In this document: piece by piece, positions 19,209 to 27,513 of the stretch
How the letters are laid out: every line of letters begins with the position of its first letter
How positions within the stretch are numbered: the first letter of the stretch is position 1
Origin: JBNKFV01 sp050290265
Lineage (GTDB): Bacteria; Pseudomonadota; Gammaproteobacteria; Pseudomonadales; Cellvibrionaceae
DNA: 64,000 nt
Assembly (NCBI GenBank): GCA_050290265.1
Contig: JBNKHI010000005.1
Coordinates: forward strand, 1 to 64,000
Direction: 5' to 3'
The notes under the pieces: model-generated
What the model saw: only the letters and a program-made list of their open reading frames with translations
The model's database searches: none
Told to the model about the DNA's origin: nothing
Program-made: the position numbers and the translations under genes

Positions 19209-20188
19209 TGGCTGAGAAACCACAAAAGCCACTGGTCATCTTTCTGATGGGGCCTACTGCCAGTGGTAAAACTGACTTGGCTATTGGTTTGCGCAAGCAC
19301 TTGCCTGTCGAAATAATTAGCGTGGATTCGGCACTAGTATATCGAGGCTTAGATATTGGGTCTGCAAAACCCAGTGCAGATGAGCTGGCCTTGGCCCCGC
19401 ACCGACTCATTGACATTCGCGATCCGTCAGAACCCTATTCCGCCGCTGACTTTTGCGATGATGCACTGCGCGAAATTGAAGCTGTGGTGGCGGGAGGGAA
19501 AATCCCGCTTTTGGTGGGTGGCACGATGCTTTATTTCAAAGCCCTGCGAGACGGCATGGCTGCAATGCCTCCTGCTGACGAGACTGTGCGCGCGCAGATT
19601 GCCAATAAAGCAAGGATAGAAGGTTGGGCTGCGGTGCATGCTGAGCTTGCATCGGTCGACCCGGAAACCGCGGCAGAGATTCACCCTAACCATTCTCAAC
19701 GGTTAAGCCGGGCTCTTGAGGTATATCGTATCAGTGGCAAAACGATGACCGAGTTTCGCAAAGATCAGGCGGCAGGCGAGCATAATTTTATGAACACTTA
19801 TAACGTGGTTCAAATAGCGCTTGCGCCACGTGACCGGGCTATTTTACATGAGCGTATTGCCACGCGTTTTCAGAAAATGGTTGAGCACGGTTTTGTTGAC
19901 GAAGTGGCGGGGCTTTATGCCCGTGGCGACCTGGATGTGAACCTTCCGGCAGTTCGCGCCGTAGGATACCGGCAAGTGTGGTCTTACCTGGCTGGCGAGC
20001 TAACATTACCCGAGGCAATAGAGCGTGGCGTGATTGCCACGCGTCAGTTGGCTAAACGGCAATTGACCTGGTTGCGGGGCTGGCCGGATGTAAATTGGCT
20101 GTTAACGGACGATATTGATGGGAAACCACTAAAAAATGATGAAATTGTTCATCAAGCCTTGAAATTACTGCCCTCTAAGGCCATATAA
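19208..20188 (+). CDS. miaA: tRNA dimethylallyltransferase
   Basis: MiaA (326 aa) transfers an isopentenyl group to A37 of tRNAs that read UNN codons. The P-loop MGPTASGKTDLAIGL is at residues 14-28, followed by SVDSALVYRGLDIGSAKP and the DMAPP-site segment LLVGGTMLYFKALRDG. The C-terminal AVRAVGYRQVWSYL and RQLAKRQLTWLR are typical. Translation is coupled to mutL through the TAATG overlap. hfq follows after 149 bases, the conserved miaA-hfq-hflX order. Confidence 0.96.
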   Translation: MAEKPQKPLVIFLMGPTASGKTDLAIGLRKHLPVEIISVDSALVYRGLDIGSAKPSADELALAPHRLIDIRDPSEPYSAADFCDDALREIEAVVAGGKIPLLVGGTMLYFKALRDGMAAMPPADETVRAQIANKARIEGWAAVHAELASVDPETAAEIHPNHSQRLSRALEVYRISGKTMTEFRKDQAAGEHNFMNTYNVVQIALAPRDRAILHERIATRFQKMVEHGFVDEVAGLYARGDLDVNLPAVRAVGYRQVWSYLAGELTLPEAIERGVIATRQLAKRQLTWLRGWPDVNWLLTDDIDGKPLKNDEIVHQALKLLPSKAI

Positions 20189-20337
20189 TAGGGCGTAGTT
20201 CCCGTTGTTCTGGATTAGTACTATCCTGAGCAGTATACATAGTCAGTTTTGTCTGAAATGAACGTGTAAACCCCTCTTTTTTGTGTGGGTATGGCAGGGC
20301 AGTTTCAGTTTTTGCATTTTTCCTAAGGAGTATAATT

Positions 20338-20589
20338 ATGTCAAAAGGGCATAGCTTACAAGACCCTTACCTGAACGTGCTACGTAAAGAGCGTATCCCC
20401 GTTTCTATCTACCTCGTTAATGGTATCAAGTTACAAGGTCAAGTTGAGTCATTTGATCAGTTCGTTGTTTTGCTGAAAAACACCGTGAGTCAAATGGTAT
20501 ATAAGCATGCGATTTCTACGGTTGTTCCAGCGCGTGCCGTCCGTGTGCCTATGTTGAACCCAGCGGAAGGTGAAGACGAGGGCGAATAA
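20338..20589 (+). CDS. hfq: RNA chaperone Hfq
   Basis: Hfq (83 aa) forms a hexamer that pairs small RNAs with mRNAs. The Sm1 region (QDPYLNVLRKERIPVSIYLVNGIKL is split by the usual loop) and the Sm2 motif YKHAISTVVPAR are intact. The proximal RNA-binding residues Q8 and K57-H58 are in their expected contexts. The acidic tail (NPAEGEDEGE) is short, as in Pseudomonas. ATG 20338 is chosen because AAGGAG lies nine bases before it; an upstream in-frame start would add a non-conserved extension. hflX follows after 14 bases. Confidence 0.97.
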   Translation: MSKGHSLQDPYLNVLRKERIPVSIYLVNGIKLQGQVESFDQFVVLLKNTVSQMVYKHAISTVVPARAVRVPMLNPAEGEDEGE

Positions 20590-20603
20590 CCTGAGGTATT
20601 GCA

Positions 20604-21923
20604 TTGTTTTTTGATCGCCCTGAATCCGGTGAACTGGCAATATTGGTTCACCTGGATATTAACCTTGAGAACAACCCTGAAGATCCCCGTGAATTTGAAG
20701 AACTGGTTTTGTCTGCCGGAGGTGATCCGGTTGAACTGCTAACTGGTCATCGAGTCTCCCCGAATTCAAAGTACTTTATCGGCACCGGTAAGCTGGAGGA
20801 GTTGCGCGAGCTAGTGCAACTGCATCAGGCTGAGCTGGTGATCTTTAATCATGCCTTGTCGCCTAGCCAGGAGCGAAATATTGAGCAGGCGCTCAATTGC
20901 CGGGTTCTGGATAGAACGGGGCTGATTCTTGATATTTTCGCGCAACGTGCTCGAACTCATGAAGGTAAGTTACAGGTGGAACTGGCCCAATTGCGACACA
21001 TGTCGACCCGACTGGTTAGGGGCTGGACCCACCTTGAGCGCCAGAAAGGTGGTATTGGTTTGCGTGGACCGGGTGAAACCCAGTTGGAAACGGATCGGCG
21101 TTTATTGCGAGCCCGTATTACGGCTATTGAAAGTCGTCTAAGCAAAGTGCGACGTCAACGGGATCAAGGTCGACGTTCACGCCGACGTGCTGAAGTTCCA
21201 ACAGTGTCACTGGTGGGTTATACCAATGCGGGTAAATCTACACTGTTTAATTCGCTGACAGGTGCAGATGTATATGCTGAAGATAAACTTTTCGCGACCC
21301 TTGACCCAACAATGCGGCGCGTTGAGTTGCCAGAGCTTGGAAGCGCTATTTTTGCGGACACTGTAGGTTTTATTAGTCACCTGCCGCATAAGCTGGTTGA
21401 GGCTTTTCGTGCAACATTGGAAGAAGCTGCAAGTTCTGATTTGCTATTGCATGTTATTGATGTCGCCGCAGAAAATCGTGAAGACAATATTCATCAGGTG
21501 CAAGAAGTACTGGAAGAAATTGGCGCCCACACGCTGCCCCAGTTGCGTGTCTATAATAAACTGGATTTGGTCCCGCATATTCCACCGCGTGTCGATCGTG
21601 ATGACTTAGGTCGTCCGATTGCTGTTTGGTTGTCCGCAAAAACAGGCGCAGGAACCGATTTGTTGTTAGCGGCGGTAGCGGAATTGCTCGGTCGTGAAAT
21701 GATTGAAAATACCTTGGTGTTAGCGCCGGAGCAAGCACGCTTCCGCGCGCGCCTGCATGCCTTGAATGCTGTGCAAAATGAAGTTTACGCTGAAGATGGT
21801 GAGATGAATTTGCAATTGAAAATGTCCAAAATCGATTTGCTGCGTATAGTGAGTTCAGAAGGGCTTACATGGGATAGTTTGCGGTGGTCAGAAAACCAAG
21901 GGGTGTCCCTGAAGGCTGGTTAA
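20604..21923 (+). CDS. hflX: Ribosome-splitting GTPase HflX
   Basis: HflX (439 aa) is a GTPase that splits stalled or stress-inactivated 70S ribosomes. An N-terminal HflX domain (KYFIGTGKLEELRELV, NHALSPSQERNIEQAL, TGLILDIFAQRARTHEGKLQ) is followed by a coiled-coil helical region and the G domain: VGYTNAGKSTLFN (P-loop), DTVGFI (G3) and NKLD (G4). The start is TTG with GAGG seven bases upstream. The gene belongs to the hfq-hflX-hflK-hflC group, although 116 bases separate it from hflK. Confidence 0.95.
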   Translation: MFFDRPESGELAILVHLDINLENNPEDPREFEELVLSAGGDPVELLTGHRVSPNSKYFIGTGKLEELRELVQLHQAELVIFNHALSPSQERNIEQALNCRVLDRTGLILDIFAQRARTHEGKLQVELAQLRHMSTRLVRGWTHLERQKGGIGLRGPGETQLETDRRLLRARITAIESRLSKVRRQRDQGRRSRRRAEVPTVSLVGYTNAGKSTLFNSLTGADVYAEDKLFATLDPTMRRVELPELGSAIFADTVGFISHLPHKLVEAFRATLEEAASSDLLLHVIDVAAENREDNIHQVQEVLEEIGAHTLPQLRVYNKLDLVPHIPPRVDRDDLGRPIAVWLSAKTGAGTDLLLAAVAELLGREMIENTLVLAPEQARFRARLHALNAVQNEVYAEDGEMNLQLKMSKIDLLRIVSSEGLTWDSLRWSENQGVSLKAG

Positions 21924-22039
21924 TGTAAGCTAGCCGCACGCAAGCAGGTGGCCAATAGGGCTGCCGTTCGCGACCAGTTTTGAAGACGTTTTAGTCATTT
22001 TGGTTTAATAAACATAAATGTTGTAATTGGAGAATAACT

Positions 22040-23185
22040 ATGGCTTGGAACGAGCCGGGTGGTAACGGTAATAAAGATCCCTGGGGGGGGAAGCGCGGTG
22101 GTGATGGCCCTCCGGATTTGGATGAGGCGTTGAAAAAATTTCAAGAGAAATTAAACGGCCTTTTTGGTGGTGGCAATAACTCGGGCAATGCTGGTAAAAG
22201 CACGAACTTTCCATTTAGTCTGGTACTTGTTGTTTTGGTACTCGTATATTTGGCCATGGGTGTCTACCAGGTTAATACTCAGCAGAGTGCGGTTATTTTG
22301 CGCTTGGGGGTGTTTAATCAAATAAAAGGTGAGGGTTTACACTGGAATCCTTGGCTTATTGATAGTGTAACCAAAGTTAATGTTACGAAAATTCGTAACT
22401 ACAGCACTACAAATATGATGCTGACGGAAGATTTGAACATTGTGGAAGCAACGCTTTCTGTGCAATGGATTATTGGTTCCGTAAAAGATTTTGTCTTGGA
22501 AGTTCGTGAGCCTGAGCGCAGTCTTGCGGAGGCTACTGACAGTGCATTGCGCCATGCGGTTGGTGCTTCAGAGATGCATCAGGTGCTGACTGAAGGTCGT
22601 GAAAGCCTTGCGATTGAGGTGCAGGCCCGATTGCAGGAATACTTGGATAGTTACAACACTGGTATTCAGATTGTTAAGGTCAACGTTGAACAAACTCAGC
22701 CACCTAGAGAGGTGCAGGCTGCTTTTGATGATGTAAACAAGGCTCGTGAAGACGAAGAGCGTGTTAAAAACGAAGCGCAGACTTATGCCAATGGTGTGAT
22801 TCCCGAGGCGCGTGGTCACGCGCAGCGTGTCATCGAAGAGGCCAATGGTTACAAAGCGGAAGTTGTTGCGCGTGCTGAAGGTGAAACCAAGCGTTTTACG
22901 GACTTGCTGGTTGAATATGAAAAAGCGCCACGGGTGACCCGTGAACGCCTGTATTTGGATGCAATTCAGCAGGTAATGACTAATTCGTCTAAGGTGCTAG
23001 TCGATGTAGAAGGCGGTAACAACATGATGTATTTACCGCTAGATAAGATTATGGAACAGAGTCAAACCACCACTACTTCATTACGCGGTGGTTCGTCTGC
23101 GCAGATGGTCGAAGAAGTTAAGCAGAAAGTGTTGGATCAGCTTCGTCGAGAAGTTATTACCACGTCGCGCGGAGGAGTTCGATAA
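22040..23185 (+). CDS. hflK: FtsH protease regulatory subunit HflK
   Basis: HflK (381 aa) is an inner-membrane band-7/SPFH protein that forms a cage with HflC around the FtsH protease. A glycine-rich cytoplasmic N-terminus (WNEPGGNGNKDPWGG) precedes one TM helix (about 57-75, FSLVLVVLVLVYLAMGV). The SPFH domain follows (VNTQQSAVILRLGVF), then a long helical region rich in Glu, Ala and Arg. ATG has TTGGAG upstream. hflC begins two bases after the stop. Confidence 0.95.
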   Translation: MAWNEPGGNGNKDPWGGKRGGDGPPDLDEALKKFQEKLNGLFGGGNNSGNAGKSTNFPFSLVLVVLVLVYLAMGVYQVNTQQSAVILRLGVFNQIKGEGLHWNPWLIDSVTKVNVTKIRNYSTTNMMLTEDLNIVEATLSVQWIIGSVKDFVLEVREPERSLAEATDSALRHAVGASEMHQVLTEGRESLAIEVQARLQEYLDSYNTGIQIVKVNVEQTQPPREVQAAFDDVNKAREDEERVKNEAQTYANGVIPEARGHAQRVIEEANGYKAEVVARAEGETKRFTDLLVEYEKAPRVTRERLYLDAIQQVMTNSSKVLVDVEGGNNMMYLPLDKIMEQSQTTTTSLRGGSSAQMVEEVKQKVLDQLRREVITTSRGGVR

Positions 23186-23187
23186 TT

Positions 23188-24063
23188 ATGAGTAATCGAT
23201 TATTAAGTATTATTGTTGTCGGCTTACTGGTGCTGGTTGGTGTAAGTAGCACGTTATACATCGTTAAGGAAACCGAACGTGGCGTTGCCTTGCGTTTTGG
23301 TAAACTGGTGGAAACAGATATTAAGCCGGGTCTGCACGTTAAGTGGCCTTTTGCGGATGAAATTCGTAAGTTTGATGCTCGTGTTTTAACCTTGGACGCG
23401 CCAGCGGAGCGATTTTTGACTGTCGAGAAGAAAGGCATGATAGTTGACTCCTATGCTAAGTGGCGGATCAAGGATGTTGGCACGTATTACAAGGCGACCA
23501 ACGGTGAGGAGCGTGAAGCTGTACGTATTATTAATCAGCGTATTAATGAAGGGTTGCGTAATCAGTTTGCGCAGCGATCCCTGCAAGAAGTTGTAAGCGG
23601 CGAACGCGATGAGCTAATGCTGGCTTTGGTTGATACACTGAATGAAGTGGCTAACACGGTTTTGGGTGTCGAAGTAGTGGATGTGCGTGTTAAGCGCATT
23701 GAATTGCCCGAACAGGTCAGTGACTCGGTATTTAACCGTATGAAGACAGAACGCGCCCGTGAAGCCAGAGAGCATCGGTCCAAGGGTAATGAGCAAGCTG
23801 AGGTGATTCGTGCTGATGCTGATCGTCAGCAAGCCGTGATCAAGGCGGACGCTTACAAGGAATCTGAAATCATTCGCGGTGAAGGTGATGCAATGGCGGC
23901 TTCAATATATGCCAAAGCCTATAACCAGGATCCAGAATTCTATAGCTTTATGCGTAGTTTGAATGCCTATAAGCAAGCCTTCAACAACAAGGGCGACTTG
24001 ATGGTTATTGATCCGGAAAGCGATTTCTTCCGCTTTATGAAGAATCTAGATGGCAAGAAATAA
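23188..24063 (+). CDS. hflC: FtsH protease regulatory subunit HflC
   Basis: HflC (291 aa) is the partner of HflK in the FtsH-regulating SPFH complex. It has one N-terminal TM helix (LLSIIVVGLLVLVGVSSTLYIV), the SPFH segment VKETERGVALRFGKL, and the family block AEVIRADADRQQAVIKADAY. The C-terminal FFRFMKNL is typical. GGAGG lies before the ATG, within the end of hflK, so the pair is translationally linked. A strong terminator lies about 100 bases downstream. Confidence 0.96.
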   Translation: MSNRLLSIIVVGLLVLVGVSSTLYIVKETERGVALRFGKLVETDIKPGLHVKWPFADEIRKFDARVLTLDAPAERFLTVEKKGMIVDSYAKWRIKDVGTYYKATNGEEREAVRIINQRINEGLRNQFAQRSLQEVVSGERDELMLALVDTLNEVANTVLGVEVVDVRVKRIELPEQVSDSVFNRMKTERAREAREHRSKGNEQAEVIRADADRQQAVIKADAYKESEIIRGEGDAMAASIYAKAYNQDPEFYSFMRSLNAYKQAFNNKGDLMVIDPESDFFRFMKNLDGKK

Positions 24064-24160
24064 TTGAAATTGTTGGGATTTTTCAGCCCCTTTTTAGGAT
24101 CAGTGTAACTGCTGGCAATTCGGGCTAAACAAACCCATTTAAATCGTGGTAAAATTACTT

Positions 24161-24190
24161 AACCGGGTCTCGAAAAGGCCCGGTTTTTTT
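24161..24190 (+). terminator. Terminator after the hfq-hflXKC group
   Basis: AACCGGG and CCCGGTT form a seven-pair stem with a 10-11 base loop, followed by T7. It is about 100 bases past the hflC stop and before the DUF2065 gene. Confidence 0.8.
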
Positions 24191-24348
24191 GTGTCAGGAA
24201 GGCTCAAAATACTGAGCCGCCGGTTTGCGGCACTAAATCTGTCGCGTGATCGGGGCGTTTTACCAGTCTATCGCGGAGCTTGCGGCCACCCACTGTTCAG
24301 TATCTGGAATAAATTTTAGTGGGCTCAATCAAATAGTGGATCCAGTTT

Positions 24349-24534
24349 ATGTGGGAATCGCTCGGAAAAGCGTTTTGCCTGCTGCTGATATTGGAAGGTG
24401 TACTGCCATTTCTTTATCCGCAACGTTGGCGCCAGCTAGTAGAGTCTTTGGCTACTGTTAGTGATCGCCATTTACGAATAGCCGGACTGGTAAGTATGTT
24501 GGCGGGCGTTGTTATCTTGGGCCTACTGAACTAG
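24349..24534 (+). CDS. DUF2065 (YjeT-like) small inner-membrane protein
   Basis: A 61-aa protein with two hydrophobic stretches (AFCLLLILEGVLPFLYP and IAGLVSMLAGVVILGLLN). The segment LLILEGVLPFLYPQRW matches the DUF2065/YjeT family (LEGLGPMLYPKAW in E. coli), which lies between hflC and purA in many gammaproteobacteria. Function unknown; the context suggests a role near the HflKC-FtsH membrane complex (inference). No clear ribosome site is seen before the ATG. It lies past the hflC terminator, with small GC hairpins at 24197-24235 in the gap. Confidence 0.85.
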   Translation: MWESLGKAFCLLLILEGVLPFLYPQRWRQLVESLATVSDRHLRIAGLVSMLAGVVILGLLN

Positions 24535-24600
24535 CGAGTAGGTAGAATTTACCCAGTTTGCCTTTATAAACTCTTAATTGATGGGAATGAATAACTTGCT

Positions 24601-25785
24601 ATGACATACGCAGATCGTTGGTTATTGCCGGATGGCGTTGAAGAAATTCTCCCTGCAGATGCCGAAAGTGTTGAATTGTTGCGGCGTCGCCTCGTAGATC
24701 TGTATCAGCGCTGGGGGTACGACCTTGTTATCCCGCCAATGGTGGAATACGCCGATGCGCTGTTAATTGGACTCGGCCACGATATTGATTTATTGACCTT
24801 TCGGGTAACTGACCAGTTGTCTGGGCGTATGCTGGGTTTACGTGCAGACATAACCCCGCAGACAGCCCGAATGGATGCTCACAGTTTAAAGCGCGAAGGT
24901 TTGACTCGCCTTTGTTACAGTGGCCATGTTTTGCATGCTAAGCCTAAAAGCCCTCTGGCTACCCGCACGCCGTTGCAAGCGGGTGTGGAATTATTCGGTG
25001 AAGCCGGTTTAGATGCCGACATCGAGGTAATCTCTTTATTGGTTGCCTCTCTGGAGGCTGCCGAGATTCAAAAAGTGCATATTGATATCGGGCACGTTGG
25101 TATTTTTCGAGCATTGGCTGAAGTGGCTGAGCTGTCGTCAGAGCAAGAGAGCACGCTATTTGAGTTGTTACAGCGCAAAGCGCTTACGGAAATTTCGGCA
25201 TGGGTCGCTGCGAATGTTAAAGATGAGACTCAGGCTGGCTGGTTTATGGCTCTGCCTGGCCTTGCTGGGGATGAAAGCGTTATCGCGCAAGCAGGAAATG
25301 TGTTTGTTGATGCCCCAGGAGAAGTCCTCTCTGCTATCGATGAGTTGGCAACTGTGGCTGGCGTTGTTCGCCAGCGTTTCCCGCAAGTGGAAATTTATTT
25401 TGATTTAAGTGAATTGCGCGGTTATGACTATCATACAGGGATTGTTTTTGCGGCATTTGTGCCGGGTTTTGGCGAGGCTGTCGCCAATGGCGGCCGTTAC
25501 GATTTTATTGGTGAAGTATTTGGCCGGGGTCGGCCTGCTACCGGGTTTGCGATTGAAATTAGTGTGCTTTACCGGTTGTTAAGTCATGTTAACGACACTA
25601 AAGCCGGGATATATGTTGCTCCGTCCGATGACCACCAACAATGGTTAGCAGTACAAGCGTTGCGCCAGCAAGGTGAGCGAGTGGTTTGCGGTATGCCGTC
25701 TCAGCCGCTTATTCGCGATGAAATTCACTGTGACCGGCAACTGGTACTGCGCGATAGTGAGTACGTGGTTGAATCTTTTAAATAG
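24601..25785 (+). CDS. hisZ: ATP phosphoribosyltransferase regulatory subunit
   Basis: HisZ (394 aa) is a catalytically inactive histidyl-tRNA synthetase homologue that activates short-form HisG at the first step of histidine synthesis. The class II synthetase-like core is visible in LPDGVEEILPADAESVELLRR, WGYDLVIPPMVEY, LGLRADITPQTARMDAH and GGRYDFIGEVFGR. It lacks the C-terminal anticodon-binding domain of true HisRS, and its length fits HisZ. Its place just before purA is the usual one in Pseudomonas relatives. Only 65 bases separate the two, so co-transcription is likely. Confidence 0.95.
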   Translation: MTYADRWLLPDGVEEILPADAESVELLRRRLVDLYQRWGYDLVIPPMVEYADALLIGLGHDIDLLTFRVTDQLSGRMLGLRADITPQTARMDAHSLKREGLTRLCYSGHVLHAKPKSPLATRTPLQAGVELFGEAGLDADIEVISLLVASLEAAEIQKVHIDIGHVGIFRALAEVAELSSEQESTLFELLQRKALTEISAWVAANVKDETQAGWFMALPGLAGDESVIAQAGNVFVDAPGEVLSAIDELATVAGVVRQRFPQVEIYFDLSELRGYDYHTGIVFAAFVPGFGEAVANGGRYDFIGEVFGRGRPATGFAIEISVLYRLLSHVNDTKAGIYVAPSDDHQQWLAVQALRQQGERVVCGMPSQPLIRDEIHCDRQLVLRDSEYVVESFK

Positions 25786-25850
25786 GCCTGGTGCAGTTGT
25801 AAGTACAGGGTTTGGTTTCGTAATTAAGTAACAAGAGAGTTTAAATAGCC

Positions 25851-27149
25851 ATGGGCAAAAATGTCGTAGTGCTGGGTACCCAGTGGGGTGACGAGGGTAA
25901 AGGTAAGATCGTTGACTTACTGACTGATCAGGTATCTTTAGTGACCCGTTTTCAGGGCGGCCACAATGCTGGGCATACCCTGGTTATTGAGGGTAAGAAA
26001 ACAGTTTTGCATTTGATTCCGTCAGGTATTTTACGTGATGGCGTAACTTGCATGATTGGTAATGGCGTGGTTTTGGCTCCCGATGCTTTATTGAAAGAAA
26101 TGGCAGAGTTAGAAGCTAAAGGTGTGCCGGTTCGCGAACGTTTGCGTTTATCACCGGCATGCCCACTCATTCTTCCGTATCACGTTGCCTTGGATCAGGC
26201 ACGCGAAAGCGCACGTGGTAATGCCAAAATCGGTACTACCGGACGTGGTATTGGGCCCGCCTATGAAGACAAGGTTGCGCGTCGTGGTTTGCGTCTTGGC
26301 GATGTGCTGCACCCCGAGCGATTTGCGACTAAGCTAAAAGAAGTGATGGAATATCATAACTTTGCGCTGACTCAGTATTACAAAGTGGATGCGGTTAATT
26401 ACGAAGATACACTCGCTTTGGTCATGGAGTGGGCTGAGCAAATCAAGCCTATGATTATTGATGTTACCGAAGCGCTGCACGTGGCCCGTGAAAATGGCGA
26501 AAGTATTTTGTTTGAGGGCGCGCAAGGGTCTTTGCTGGACATCGATCATGGTACTTACCCTTACGTCACGTCTTCAAATACCACTGCTGGTGGAACCGCT
26601 ACGGGTTCTGGTGTTGGGCCTTTATATCTGGACTACGTTTTAGGTATCACCAAAGCCTATACTACACGTGTCGGTTCTGGCCCTTTCCCTACCGAGCTGG
26701 ATTGTGAAGTTGGTCGTTATCTTGGTGAAAAAGGGCACGAATTTGGCGCCACAACCGGGCGCCAGCGTCGCACCGGTTGGTTTGATGCTGTGGCCGTTAA
26801 ACAGGCTATCCGTATTAACTCCGTGTCAGGCTTGTGCTTGACCAAGTTGGATGTTCTGGACGGTTTGAAGGAAGTGAACATTTGTACTGGTTATCTGGAT
26901 ACCGATGGCAATGCTGTTGGTATGCCCTTCGATGCAGAGGGCTGGGAGAGCGTGGTGCCCCAGTACGAAACTATGCCAGGCTGGGACGAATCCACCGTTG
27001 GTGCGCAGACATTAGCAGAGCTACCCGCCAATGCATTGGCTTATATTAAACGCTTGGAGGTGTTAGTGGGTGCACCGGTGGATATCATTTCTACTGGACC
27101 TGATCGCGTAGAAACGATTGTCTTGCGTCACCCTTTTGATGCTGAGTAG
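25851..27149 (+). CDS. purA: Adenylosuccinate synthetase
   Basis: PurA (432 aa) joins aspartate to IMP with GTP, the first step to AMP. The N-terminal P-loop GTQWGDEGKGKIVDLL, the FQGGHNAGHTLV segment and the GIGPAYEDKVARRG signature are present, and QGSLLDIDHGTYPYVTSSN carries substrate contacts. The C-terminal SVSGLCLTKLDVLD (base recognition) and ISTGPDRVETI are conserved. A strong terminator follows the stop. Confidence 0.98.
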   Translation: MGKNVVVLGTQWGDEGKGKIVDLLTDQVSLVTRFQGGHNAGHTLVIEGKKTVLHLIPSGILRDGVTCMIGNGVVLAPDALLKEMAELEAKGVPVRERLRLSPACPLILPYHVALDQARESARGNAKIGTTGRGIGPAYEDKVARRGLRLGDVLHPERFATKLKEVMEYHNFALTQYYKVDAVNYEDTLALVMEWAEQIKPMIIDVTEALHVARENGESILFEGAQGSLLDIDHGTYPYVTSSNTTAGGTATGSGVGPLYLDYVLGITKAYTTRVGSGPFPTELDCEVGRYLGEKGHEFGATTGRQRRTGWFDAVAVKQAIRINSVSGLCLTKLDVLDGLKEVNICTGYLDTDGNAVGMPFDAEGWESVVPQYETMPGWDESTVGAQTLAELPANALAYIKRLEVLVGAPVDIISTGPDRVETIVLRHPFDAE

Positions 27150-27172
27150 TTGTTAATCTGCCTTATCAGTTA

Positions 27173-27198
27173 AAAACGGCCCTGATGGGCCGTTTTTT
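27173..27198 (+). terminator. Terminator after purA
   Basis: AAAACGGCCC-TGAT-GGGCCGTTTTTT forms a perfect stem with a four-base loop and a T tail, 23 bases past the purA stop. Confidence 0.9.
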
Positions 27199-27339
27199 AT
27201 TTGAGCTATTAACGTTGTTTATCTGCAACGCTAAGCTGTTGCGGTGATGCTCTATTTTATCTTTGGGCCGCGGTATTGGATTTGTAAAGTCCTCCTAAAT
27301 AATAGGGTTTTGAGTCTTAAAGTAGGGCACTATTGGTCG

Positions 27340-27383
27340 CATTTTGTAACCCTGTATGCTGCAGTTGACGAGGTTACAAAATG
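27340..27383. repeat. Perfect 12-bp inverted repeat upstream of speA
   Basis: CATTTTGTAACC (27340-27351) and GGTTACAAAATG (27372-27383) are exact reverse complements with a 20-base spacer. The arm centres are 32 bases apart, about three helical turns, which would put two bound dimers or domains on one DNA face. As RNA they would form a 12-pair stem. No T tract follows, so it is not a terminator. Confidence 0.7.
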
Positions 27384-27437
27384 TTGCCAAAGCATGTTAA
27401 AAGATACTTTTATTCTGTACGAAAACAGGCACAATGG

Positions 27438-27464
27438 CGCACTTTTACCTTGCTCGAAAGTGCG
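27438..27464. repeat. 8-bp hairpin in the speA leader
   Basis: CGCACTTT and AAAGTGCG are exact reverse complements around an 11-base loop, about 35 bases before the speA ribosome site. There is no T tail. It could be a structured leader element or chance. Confidence 0.45.
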
Positions 27465-27513
27465 GGCTTAAATGATATTTGATAATTCGAATACCTAGCG
27501 GAGGGCTCTCGTA

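Larger units (their letters stand above)
27199..27513 (+). promoter_or_regulatory. speA upstream/leader region with two inverted repeats
   Basis: The 315 bases between the purA terminator and speA hold no convincing gene. They contain two perfect inverted repeats (27340-27383 and 27438-27464, listed separately) and a GGAGGG ribosome site at 27500-27505, eight bases before the speA TTG. I could not place a convincing -35/-10 pair; a TTGACG at 27365 lacks a good partner. The repeats may therefore be operator DNA or structured leader RNA. Confidence 0.5.

Noticed and set aside
24195..24240. Two small GC hairpins before the DUF2065 gene
   Set aside because: Stems of five pairs are short and have no T tail; not enough for a call.
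27300..27315. TAGGGTTTT near speA resembling the GGGTTA motif
   Set aside because: The CCCC half is absent and the right half differs (GGGTTT), so it is not counted as a fifth site.
27244..27471. 75-codon open frame between purA and speA
   Set aside because: No ribosome site, no recognisable domain, and it runs across the two inverted repeats of the speA upstream region.
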